A program made the translations under genes and the position numbers. Positions 34,761 to 44,800 of a stretch of DNA of 64,000 nt are shown here, in pieces (the first letter of the stretch is position 1; each line of letters opens with the position of its first letter). The notes under the pieces are model-generated. The model was given only the letters and a program-made list of their open reading frames with translations. It was not told the DNA's origin and did no database searches. The stretch lies in NCBI GenBank assembly GCA_023846275.1, contig JAIUJO010000160.1, positions 251,809-315,808 on the forward strand, read 5' to 3'. The stretch comes from Vanilla planifolia (Eukaryota > Streptophyta > Magnoliopsida > Asparagales > Orchidaceae).

Positions 34761-36179
34761 GAACCTAGTGATTGTTATCCCTACAATGTCAGCAATCACG
34801 GGTATGTGGGGTAGCTTGACACCAAGGCCAACATTCCATTTGGTTAGGTTCATTTTCAAAAGATATTTTCTTCACTTTAGGGTCACATATCATATGCCTA
34901 GTTAATATATGACTTTCACCACATCTTTTTTCATTTCATTGTTCTATTATTTTCTATGCATGTTACTATAGTTTCTCTTAGCTCTTGCATAGAATGAATT
35001 AGTGTTAGAATTACATGTTATATTATTAGGCCTATAAATGGTTGACTGGTTGAGAATTAGACATTTTATATTACTTTATAGATGTACTAGTCATAAATAG
35101 TTGGGTTTGAAAAATTGTTTGTAATATGAGTTCATAAAAAACAAAACCTTGAAATCTAGTAGTAAAAGAACACATAAATAAATACATGTTGTAGCTTCAA
35201 CGTTCAAAATATGATTTTTTTAAAATTTTTTTGTGTTTTTGATATAATGTTTAATCCATTTAGCTTTTAAAAATGCATAAAATTAAAAAAAAAAATAATA
35301 CTAAATTACAAATTATACGAAATTCTTACAGGTAGCCATCCTTTGATACTAAGTTAATATATGATGATATTTCAAAACTTTTTTTTAGGTCATAGATAAT
35401 TGAAAAGTTCTTAGGTTCATGCAACATATATTTATAAAGGCCTGCCCAAAGGTTCTATAGGTTTATTATAACAAATCTTAGTATCATTACACAAGTAAAA
35501 GCTCTCTTAGAAACTTAAAACGTACATTGATCATTAACATAATGGATGTTAACTTAAAGAAAAAGTAGTTTTAACCAACATATAAAATACTCAAGTTAGC
35601 GGTGAAGTATCAAGGTGCGCAAGTGGAGTTCTTACAATGAAAAAATACGAAAATCACTTGTTCATTATGACAAATTAGGAATTTTTTATCAGATGATTAA
35701 TTTTCAAAAGATTGAGATTAAGTGATTAAGAGCATTCTTAGAGATTTGATGCTCTTGTGAATATTGAATAATATGTTAGGATCTCTCTTTTTTTAGCATT
35801 TCACTCTCCTTCTAGGTTATCTTTAGAATCACACTGTTATATTGAATATACGCAACATGATTCTATTAAACTAGCTTAGTGGTATCAGTTTGTTATTTCA
35901 TTCAAATGAGATTAATCATGATATTGTAAGCATCATTATTTACAAAGATCTCAAAGCTACAATGATAATTTGTTTGGCTAGGAAATAAAACGATATTATT
36001 GAAATACTATGGAAACATATTAGATTTCTAAAGTACATTTTCAGAATTCAAATGGTCCTCAAAATTCTAAAAAACATAATTTGAATTCAACCAAAAATTT
36101 TCCTCGAAATGATGGAAAATTCATTTGGCATAAGAAACTCCCAAATTGTCATGTGAAGTTTTGATGTTAGTGAAGTGAG

Positions 36180-36400
36180 AGGTAAGAAGGTGGCTTACAT
36201 GATTAGTGCAGCATAGGCGAACAGAAATAGTTACACCTCAAGTCTATTTTGCAGACCAGCACGAGCTGATAGGTCGACATGTGTTGATAGGTTATGAAAT
36301 TTGATGGATTGCAGATAAACGCTAGTGAGTGTGTGTTGAGCTGATCAATGAGTTTGAAGACTCAAGGCGGGACAAGTAGGCCACTCAAATTGACACTAGT
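36180..36400. other. GC-richer, CpG-containing patch
   Basis: About 220 bases with visibly higher GC and at least five CpG (for example ggcgaac, agcacgag, ggtcgac, aaacgct, ggcggg), against near absence of CpG in most of the window. It carries a loose internal echo (gagctgataggtcgac / tgtgttgatagg). Composition suggests a later arrival than the surrounding DNA. No terminal repeats or coding domain are visible. Confidence 0.5.
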
Positions 36401-36765
36401 ATTGTTAAACTTGAAAGATGAAAATGTGTAGTAGTAAAAAGCGACCGAATACTCAATTTTAAGCCATGGTAAAGTCATTTGAAACAATGTTTTTACTATC
36501 AAAATTACCATACTATTGTATGAATGTCTTAGATAGAGTTTAAAGTTATAAACAACTGAAAAGCTACTAATCGATCTCCAAATGACTTAAACTAAATTAT
36601 AAATACAAATAACTCAAAACTTTATAAAAAAAATTTAAAAAGTGCAATAAATAAAGATTATATGTAATTGTCTCCCACAATATGAATAATATTGGAGACT
36701 AACTTAAAGTAGAGGTTCCAAACTTAAAATGTCCTAAAATAATAGTGAACTAGTATGTCTCCAAG

Positions 36766-36999
36766 TTGAATATTTGCGTGATGTATGGCATGCTACTATG
36801 TCACAACCTTACTAATGCTTTTTTGATGCTAGAACATAACTACACAATGAATTTTTTAAAGGGTTCTAACCTATTACATAATTCTAAAGTAAAAAATCTC
36901 TACGATTTTCTCTTCAAAGAAGACATATTGTGTAATTTTATTACAGATGATGTTTGGCATGATATGAATGTGGATATCAAAAGCTTGTATAATTTTTGA
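36766..36999 (+). other. Unrecognised 77-codon open frame
   Basis: The product has a mixed composition with LCHNLTNAFLMLEHNYTMNF and ITDDVWHDMNVDIKSLYNF and continues past one stop as SYVDDIKDPHS. The YVDD is probably coincidence because the surrounding residues fit neither copia nor LINE reverse transcriptase. No function can be proposed. Confidence 0.2.
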
Positions 37000-37318
37000 A
37001 GCTATGTTGATGATATAAAAGATCCCCATAGCTTCCTTAATAATTACATGGCTTTATTGGTGATAATGAGAAAATTTGAGGTTTTCAAAACATTGAATTA
37101 TTAAATAATGATATGTAATTTCATTACTGAATGATTATATTAATCATAAGATATATAGTTCTATTTATATTTATTATAAGTATTTAATATTTCTAAAAAT
37201 CACTTAGTCATCTTTTCCACCATTTGAAGGCTATGTGGACCATTTCTCAACTTTTCTTTTATGAAAAAGATATTACTAATTATTGCAGGTTGCAATAGTT
37301 ATAGTTTATTACATAAAA

Positions 37319-37338
37319 TGTATTATTATTATTATTAT
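37319..37338. repeat. ATT microsatellite
   Basis: Six consecutive TAT/ATT units. Confidence 0.85.
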
Positions 37339-39269
37339 CAAGACTTCTAAAGGCTCCTATTGATATTTGGGTGTGAGGATGACAATCCATAAGTTTTTCT
37401 TGTGTTGATGCACGTTAATGTCATTTGCTAACTAGTTGCTATTTAGTGATATAGAGTGTCTAGTTTAAGTATCAGTATCACCAATTGAATTTATTGGTTG
37501 GAATGATTCTAATGCATATAGGTATATGTAGTGACTATTATAGATTCTACATAAGTTATAAATTGAAATTTTATGAAAGCACAAAAGAATGCAATGACTA
37601 ACCTTTGTGTAAGGACTTGTCATATTGCATGATGAGAACCATATTGCTAAAGACCTTATGAAAAGATTGATGAATAGTAAACCAAGCTAATTGAGGAGTT
37701 GAACAATGAAAATTGAGACAATGTGCCTGAATGGATAAATTTGATTAACATACTAGTGTACTATTGTAAATAAATATTCTGACACAAATCAAAGGGTTTT
37801 TAGAGAAATTCAAACGGTTCATGTCATACCACATTTTTAGGTGATAACAATCTTTCTATGAACATATATTGTACTACATTGATAGATTTTATGAATGTTG
37901 GATGTAAAAAATATAAATTAGAGCCACCATATTTGTCTAATCAATTCTAATGAGTGGTAATATTTGAATGACCTTCACACAAAGATGAACCATAAAAAAA
38001 GATCTGATTGATCAAGATTAAGAATGTTCATAGAAGATGACATTCTTGATGTGAAATGTTATATTAGGCTAATTAAGAAATCATCTTTTGCGTGCCAAGA
38101 AATTATTTAGCATTGGAGTAATCCATATTGAGTATTTAAAAATTATAAAATTTTTTTGGACCAATGTAAAAGTTTTGTGTTATGTTTCTACTTTACTAGT
38201 GATTGTTGTGAAGTAAGATATAACTCAATACAGAGATGAAATTTGTAACCACACATGTTGAAGTAGTCGATAAGTGTCCTATATTTGCATAGTCATTAAT
38301 GACCATATTAGTATGATTCAAAGCAATGATAAAGGTTCAAAGAATCCAAATAAATTCTCTAATGATTCTAAATTAATAGTGAGACCAATGTTTTGTCGAA
38401 TTAAGTCCATCATACTTAGCTAATGCCATTGAACTAGTCTCTACATATGGTTGATTAGGAGGATGAGCTAGCGAAAGATCAAGGACTACTAGATGATGAG
38501 GCTATACAATCATGTTGTGTAACTAAAATTGATTAACAATTACATTAGCAATTAGATTAAATGACAAAGAAATTGTTGAGAAAAAGATGGGTTTTTGTTA
38601 GTCTTTGCATAACTTATTCGTAAAACGAATAGTAAGTTTGCTTGGTAGCTTCCTAATTCACAAATTTGCTATTGTATTAATACTACAAAAAAATTTTTCA
38701 TGTAATTGTAATGCAATATGTACTCAATTTACTTTAGCAAAAGTAGTCATAATTCTATGAAGCTTTCTTTTACATTTTTGCTGGAATCAAGTTCAAGTTT
38801 GATTGGCATATAATGGTGTGGGTTCGATTTGTATTATTTTTTAAACAAAAATGTCATGATCTTAGATATAAGAAGAATAGTTATCATTTCTAAATATTAA
38901 GGGATTATGTCAACAGTTGTTTCCCAATTATGAATGAGCCATGTCAAATAGGTTCACTCATTTCTTTCTAGAATATGACTAACTTGACATAAGTTATATG
39001 AACCTAAAGTAGTTTATCAAATTTGTTGTCTTAAGCTAAAATAAAAGTTACATGATAAAATCTAGTGGTTTCCCAAGATTTTAGTTCTTTGTTTTTAACC
39101 CCAAATGCTTACTAATTTGTGCAAGAACAAATCAAGTAAACCTTAATGATCATTTGAATGCATTTCATGCATTTAATTATGGAGAAATTAGTTGGATGAA
39201 TTTCCTTATGATCACCATATCGACATGTCTCCTCATCAAGCTTAATCAAAGCTTTACAAACTTTTGGAA

Positions 39270-39660
39270 ATTGTTTTGAGCTTAAAAGCTCTAAATGAAT
39301 ACAGTTATTAGCTATGTAAGCCTACTAGTTTGTTACTTCATTTCCTTCCCTGAATATGTGTTAGAGTTAAACTACTTCAAAATGAAATTGATTCATCTAT
39401 TTATTAGAATAAAGATATAACAAGGGATTCCAATGCTTTTTTGGAACATTATAGTGATCGATTATTTTTTTAATTCTATAATGATGTTTATGTATCCCAA
39501 AATTATCACATAAGTTTAAACACAAATAGTTTTTCAAAGGATTAAATTTATATATTTTTTTAGATACTATACAAATTTCAAGTGCTTTAATAGCTCTAGC
39601 AAGTAGTCTCCAATCACACAAACACAAGCTATAAGGCCTTGGCTCATTACAGTTAATACA
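39270..39660 (-). pseudogene. LINE RNase H domain (broken)
   Basis: The 76-codon open frame at 39,627-39,397 contains LLARAIKALEIC, the A-(I/L)-x-A-(I/L)-x-x-A-x-x-(L/M) helix of plant LINE RNase H, and NVPKKHWNPLLYLYSN, the VPWKLRNRW-x-N-x-L segment. It runs through stops into HIFREGNEVTN (39,326-39,378), a clear match to the HI-(F/Y)-REGN-x-x-AD motif near the C-terminus. This domain characterises a subset of plant L1 elements and is encoded at the end of ORF2. Confidence 0.8.
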
Positions 39661-39799
39661 TTAGAACTAAATATGACTAAATCCAATACTAAGGGAATCC
39701 ATTAAACAAATTTTTTATTATACAATTGATCTCAAAAAATTAGAGAAGAAATGAATATTTTAGCTTTTAAGGATCCATTAAACTTCTTTGCATAATTAG

Positions 39800-40300
39800 A
39801 CAACATTTCAAAATTGCATAAGTATTATGTTGAACTCTATCAAGGAATATGGAACATTTGAATAATTAATTGTTTTGAATTTATATCTTCTACAAATTTT
39901 AGTATATGAGAGATGGTAGAAAACTAAATCCCTCAATAGCCACCGTGTGTTGTGACTACACTTCCACCATGGTAGAAGCATTTCATGAATCATGTTGTTG
40001 GGTTTGTTTAATGCCATAATTAATTGCAAATGGGTTCCATAAGATTCAATTGAGAGTCCCAATATAGACAAAAAGGGCATTTGTCTATAAATTAGAATTC
40101 AACACCCTTAAGATATTATCAAAATGTAATTAGTTTTTTAGGAGTCCCCACATAAGTAGAGACATTTTGGAAGGTTGACAATTATTCTACATTATTTTTT
40201 TGACATATGAATAAGGCAATTAATCACCTCTAAGATTATCTTATTCTAAATTAATAGCAAATTTACCATCGTTGGTGAGGGTCCAATAAATGATTCCATC
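39800..40300 (-). pseudogene. LINE ORF2 region between thumb and RNase H
   Basis: The 90-codon open frame at 40,080-39,808 lies where the zf-RVT and connecting region of plant L1 ORF2 should be. Just upstream, in an alternative frame, DKCPFCLYWDS resembles the (H/L)-L-F-x-ECP-x-x-x-x-x-W end of zf-RVT. The open frame itself (starting MPFLSILGLSIESYG) is not recognisably conserved but has mixed composition, and its location and strand fit. Assignment is mainly positional. Confidence 0.5.
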
Positions 40301-40808
40301 CTTATCTTTTGTTCCACATATTGCAAAATACAAAATAGTGAAAATGATTCTCTTTATTAGATTCCAAGTCATTGAGCATACACCATAGCATTTTTTATTA
40401 AGGAGATAACATTTCATGTATCTAAAATAGATAATGTTTGAGGTATAGACCCTATAAAAATCCTCTACATTTTATGCATCATTAAAATCCTTCAATTTCT
40501 TAACCAGTAATCCATACATTTCATAAGGGAAGCTATCTTGTTCTATGCAACCAAATGGTGCTTGCTCTCCAAATCAATAACACCCCAAAGGAAACAATTT
40601 GTCACATTTTTTAAAAAATTAATATTATTATTGAAAAGATAAGATGTTAAGATTATAAAGTTTTATTAGTTAGAGGACATGACTAACAAATACTACGTTC
40701 CATTGAGAGTAATTTCGTATTACATGTTATGTCAATCTAGTGTTTGAAGTGGACCTCTTATTTCCATCCTTTGAATAATGAGCTTTTGAATTAAGGGATT
40801 GGAAGATT

Positions 40809-40938
40809 GCATCTTTTCTAAAGGAAGAGCTCCTCGTCGATATTCTACTACTGTGTTTAATGTTTGTACATTTGCATCTTTTTTGAAGGAAGAGCTCCTC
40901 GATGATATTCTGCTACTATGTTTCATTCTTGTACATCT
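40809..40938. repeat. 65-bp tandem duplication
   Basis: Two adjacent copies starting gcatcttt at 40,809 and 40,874 share gaaggaagagctcctcg (or aaaggaagagctcctcg), gatattct and tactactgtgttt/tgctactatgttt, then a ttgtaca phrase. The period is 65, which would shift the reading frame of the host LINE. The copies differ at about ten positions, so this is moderately old. Confidence 0.92.
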
Positions 40939-40999
40939 TATAAAGAAGATCCTTTGCACATTAATCTATAAACTTGTTGTGTCTTAGAGATTAGAGAAG

Positions 41000-41760
41000 A
41001 ATAATTTGACATTTTTGAATGAGCATTTCTCACCTCTTGAGAAGAGAATAATGTATTCTACAAAGCACAAATGGGACTTTGGTTGACAACCACTTCGAGT
41101 TGCCTAGTGCTTCACTTTACTTTGTTTGTGTAGATTTTAAACATCTTCTTAGTGCTTTTGCTATGGAGAGGAAATGTAGATAGAGGGCTACCACGCTTTA
41201 GTTGATGGGAGAGCTAGATGGAACCACTTCCTTTTTTTTGTTAATAACGACTATCAACCAACTTATATTATAGATACTCATGATTGGATTAATAAATTAA
41301 TTATTGAAGTAAAACTTGTCTAGTATTTATTTTCCTTATAATATATTATTGAACACAATCTTAAATCCTAGCTTAAAAATATAGCTACTAACTTCGATCT
41401 TCACCTAAAGCATTAGCTTGCTGTTATGAAAGTATTATTTCTTTTGTAAAGTTGATTGCTCCATGGAGATGACAGTAGGTAGGAAACACTATAGGCTAAC
41501 TACTAACAACTTAGTAGATTTTTGAGAAACTATATATCCAATTGTCACAAAGTCTTTGAAAGATGTATTGTAATTAATCTTCAAAAGAAAAATTAAATGA
41601 GCACTACTACATTCTCTATGTGATGCATGACCAATAAGAAAATCATTGATGGAATCATAAATTTCATCTTAAAATATGGACCAACAAAGCTTGTAAAATA
41701 AAACATGAAACCCATCCAATTTCAAAGCACATGAAGAATCCATCAAAAAAAAATTTGTTG
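41000..41760 (-). pseudogene. LINE reverse transcriptase (broken)
   Basis: MDSSCALKLDGFHVLFYKLC (41,695-41,755) matches MD-x-x-KAPGPDGFP-x-LFYQ-x-C. LIFLLKINYNTSFKDFVTIG and KSTKLLVV (41,500-41,600) match L-x-L-x-PK-x-x-x-P-x-x-x-x-DFRPISL and the (K-x-(I/L)-(S/A)-K-x-L-x-NRL) segment. FLPTVISMEQSTLQKK (41,450-41,490) matches the LP-x-(I/V)-IS-x-NQSAFV-x-GR motif. WLIVVINKKKEVV and LHFLSIAKALRRCLK (41,135-41,275) match the W-x-(S/V)-V-x-(I/V)NG-x-x-x-GFF and LFIL-x-x-E-x-LSR-x-L segments. The FADD box near 41,000-41,080 is unrecognisable. Confidence 0.85.
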
Positions 41761-41859
41761 TATATTCTCCAAATTAACTAGCTACATTAGCATCATATTA
41801 CTATTTAGTTACTCTAAAAATCAAAAAGCAAAGAACCTCTCAGTTTTCTTTGTAAGGAA

Positions 41860-42095
41860 TAGAGTGATGTTAAGGAATCCACAACATTTTTAGCAATTAA
41901 ATCCTTCTCTAAGTCCCAACTCCCACTTGGATCTTCAAGCCTTTACATATTACGTATCATTTGCTTATTATTGAACATTATGTGGAGGACATTTGTGCTT
42001 TTATCACCATTCTTAATGTGCACAATACATTTATTTTAACTCTTATACATCTCATCCAATAGCATCCTGTACAAGATGTAGAAGTTCAAGTTAAA
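41860..42095 (-). pseudogene. LINE pre-RT segment
   Basis: The minus strand reads MLLDEMYKS, then HIKNGDKSTNVLHIMFNNKQ (41,965-42,030), the counterpart of W-x-x-EGD-x-NTKFFH-x-x-x-x-x-R. It continues with RLEDPSGSWDLEKDLIAKNV, the (I)-x-x-L-x-x-x-x-G-x-W-x-x-x-x-x-L-I-x-x-x segment leading into reverse transcriptase. Only a single stop interrupts this stretch, making it one of the best preserved parts. Confidence 0.85.
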
Positions 42096-42099
42096 GATG

Positions 42100-42850
42100 T
42101 ATTAGTTCTATTCGAACTTGGTGCCCTATTAAGATTGGCGACTATATTTCTCATTAGACTTCGTCTTCAATGTCATTGTGAGGATCAATTATAATAGACC
42201 CTCATTTATTGTATATTTCAATTTATTTTAATTAATGCATAAATTTATTTGTATTTATAGGTAAGTTTAATTTATTTAAAGAACAATTTAAAACTTTTTA
42301 GCAATTTTATTCTTCATATTCAGTATATGTATTCAGTTCAACCATCTCACAAGTTTGTTAGTATCAAAGTTTCTTAAAATGTGATTTAAAAAGGGCTTAA
42401 ATTTTTTTTTGGGGGTTTTATTATTGTCATTCACCATTGATAGCCATTGTTAACCCCACCATAAGTTTTGAATCATCAAGTTGTGCTAACTCTCTTCGAT
42501 CTACGTTGACCCAAAGCGACTCAAAGTGTCAGTGCCTCTCCACTGTGCTACTCATTAAAATTTGAACCTATAGTGCAGCATCGATTAACCCATGTGGCAC
42601 CATGCATTGCCCATTACATCAACGTTTGCCATTACTACTTCCTAAAATGCATGTGACAATTTATGAAAAAATTATTTTAAATATTTTTGCAGTGCTTTAA
42701 GTCAATTTGTTTATTTTTTGTGAGAATTTTTTGTATGCATTTTGTATTTTTTGTGGTATTTAGAATTCTAAAATATCCTTTAGAATTCCAAAAAAGTTTC
42801 CCTTACTATTCCCATATATCTTCTCCTTACATCTCCTCCATTTAATAACC
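42100..42850. mobile_element. Unidentified insertion inside the LINE
   Basis: The flanking LINE segments (EWSKTKICHIF at about 42,975 and MLLDEMYKS at 42,075 on the minus strand) should be roughly 45-60 codons apart but are separated by about 900 bp, so about 750 bp is extra. The extra DNA contains a T9G5T4 tract near 42,400-42,420, a GC-richer part at 42,470-42,640 with several CpG, and AT-rich ends. A start at TGTGAGGATC (42,176) would be compatible with a solo LTR, but no matching terminal repeat or target-site duplication was established. Confidence 0.5.
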
Positions 42851-43220
42851 ACGTTTAGTTTATCCTAACATTTGTTAGTTCTAACATTGACAACTCGTTT
42901 GTTACTCTTTGAAGTGTTATACATTCTCCATAACATGTTATTCTTTTTCTTCAATATTCAAAAATATATGACAAATTTTTGTTTTACTCCATTCTTTATG
43001 GTGTGCTTTAGCTCTCCTTAACTTGCGAGCTACGACCCTCTTTCCTAGCCTAGGAATTGGAAGACTCCAACACTAAGCAACCATTGGGAAGTATTCTATG
43101 CTTTCAATCAAAGTGCTTTCGAATCTAACTTGTTTAGATTTAATTGCTGATGGCGAAATGATCAATAATAGAGATTTGTATAATAAGAACTTGTTCATAT
43201 GTTAAGCCAGTATGTTATGA
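42850..43220 (-). pseudogene. LINE endonuclease C-terminus and linker
   Basis: Around 43,130-43,200 the minus strand reads SIIDHFAI followed by IRFESTLIESIEYFPMV, the counterpart of SDH-x-P-(I/L) and (P)FRFE-x-x-W-x-x-x-x-x-(F). KLRRAKAHHKEWSKTKI (42,985-43,040) then matches KLK-x-LK-x-x-LK-x-WN-x-x-x-FG-x-(I). This places the end of the APE domain just upstream; the N-terminal endonuclease should lie at about 43,200-43,950 but was not readable by eye. Confidence 0.78.
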
Positions 43221-44399
43221 AGGCTTTGAGCAAATCATGATTCAAAAGGGTTCTGCCCACAAGAGTGACCTTTATATTTTTTAATCTTAGTAAAGACACT
43301 TGAGGGTCCTTTCCATTCAGAGAAGATAATTGGCCTCCATAATCAATCTTAAGTCCCTTCAAAGATCTATTCTATGAATAAAAGAGTTGTTGGCATACAC
43401 AAAATGGTAACACACCATTTACGTATCACCATGTGAAGAAAATATTCCAAATTTTAAATTTTCAACATTGTAAGTGTTATAATTGAAACACCTATGCTTT
43501 GTTGGAAATGTCACTTCACAATAATGAAAATTTAGTCCCTACAAAGAATGTCCATTTTTCTACTACTTGCAATGCATTTCATCCTCATAATTATCTTAAT
43601 TTTGTGTAATCTGATCATGTAAGTAAGCATCAAGCAATTATACAACTAACTACATCCTTTATGTTGAAAAGTAGGACATTAATAATTACATTCTATAATG
43701 CTTATGTTTTAACATTCTTGAAAGCTTCTTCTAGTCATTTTTAGGTTAATCATTTCTTTGACATTCCATTTAGTGACTTTTCTTATTGACATGTTATTAT
43801 TAACTACTGTGAAACTATTCGAGTCCATCTTAGAGAGATTAAGAGTCTTGCTTTTTCCTAGAGATTTTTATTTAAGCGTTTTGAGAGATTGAATGTCTAC
43901 TTGATGTTTAAGCTACAAGTCCTTCCTAAGTTTCAAATTAGATTGATATTTTTTACTCTTACTTTACAATTGCTAATTGAAATTGATCATGTATTTGTTG
44001 GATATATTATTCATATTTCAATTATGTTTTTTTGTGCTAATGTTGTGCGATGTAGTGGGGTGTTTATATTGTTTTCTACTTTGATCGCTACAAAAGTTTG
44101 AAGTTTCATATTGCTTATTACTTCACTAATTGGAATTGTTTCACCTTCTTCATTTCTTACATACAAGAGTTTAGAACTTTTTTCTTACTTGTGTTGGACT
44201 ATTGAGAATCCTTGCTTACAGTTGCTTCAAAAATATTTCAAAAAATTTTTATTACTTCAAATTTCTCTAAAATCCATTGTTGCACCCGTTCTTTCTAAAG
44301 ATTTTTATATATAAAGGAAGACTTTTAGCAAGATTGACCAATATGAAGACCAGAGCCCCATGGGGCCTTGTTAAGTTTATTGTCATAACATTACTTTTA

Positions 44400-44790
44400 A
44401 TTACTTGCTAACTATTAACATGATTAAGAATATGGCCTACTTATTGACCAAGTTGTTTGGGTGGTGCTCTATTGAGATCCACACCAGAGCTTTCAAATCT
44501 TTACTATTGAGCCAAAAATTTGGAACCAATTGAGGACGCTCATTTAAAAGACTACAATTATCAAAATATTGTGCATCCAACATCAAATATTTTCCAATTT
44601 TAGTGAAAATTCTAGGAGCTCATCCTTACTTCTTTGCAATAGAGTCAATGATGCCAATTGTTTTCAATTCCATGTTGGGCAATCCAATTGAAAATATTAC
44701 CTATTAGGGCAAGTTTGAAGTAAGCAACCTTTTTAGAGACACCATTATCGTCAAACATAACCTTTTGTTCACACTTTGGAAAAAGAGATT
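44400..44790 (-). pseudogene. Possible LINE ORF1 (DUF4283-like) fragment
   Basis: The minus strand at about 44,640-44,710 reads YFKLALIGNIFNWIAQHG, resembling the A-LVGKF-x-x-x-RP opening of the DUF4283 domain found in plant L1 ORF1. In another frame further on, LKALVWISIEHHPNNL (44,450-44,500) resembles the (L)-x-x-x-P-(V)-WV-(R/S)-(F/L)-P-x-LP segment. Order and strand fit an ORF1 just upstream of the ORF2 endonuclease. The match is short and frame-shifted, so this is tentative. Confidence 0.42.
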
Positions 44791-44800
44791 AGCACTATTG

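Larger units (their letters stand above)
34761..39129. other. Unassigned
   Basis: No coding domain recognised. Around 35,980-36,150 a plus-strand frame reads QNSNGPQNSKKHNL and NFPRNDGKF, a composition like retroelement gag linkers, but without a knuckle it is not diagnostic. A GC-richer patch at about 36,180-36,400 is listed separately. The 3' end of the minus-strand LINE should lie near or below 39,130, but no poly(T) tail on the plus strand is clear. Confidence 0.3.
39130..44800 (-). mobile_element. Decayed, nearly full-length L1-type LINE
   Basis: On the minus strand, from high to low coordinates, I read an ORF1-like DUF4283 fragment (44,790-44,400, weak), the endonuclease end and linker (43,220-42,850), the pre-RT segment (42,095-41,860), reverse transcriptase (41,760-41,000), a poorly preserved C-terminal region (40,300-39,800) and RNase H (39,660-39,270). 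This is the complete plant L1 layout with an RNase H tail. Endonuclease linker and pre-RT segment are normally about 130 bp apart but here about 750 bp, implying an insertion at about 42,100-42,850. A 65-bp tandem duplication lies at 40,809. Everything is cut by stops; the active-site YADD/FADD is not preserved. Confidence 0.85.

Noticed and set aside
35980-36160. Plus-strand gag linker (QNSNGPQNS, NFPRNDGKF)
   Set aside because: Only composition is suggestive; no CCHC knuckle or other gag motif follows in frame.
36990-37040. SYVDDIK as a reverse transcriptase active site
   Set aside because: The residues around it do not match copia, gypsy or LINE palms, and no neighbouring RT motifs are present.
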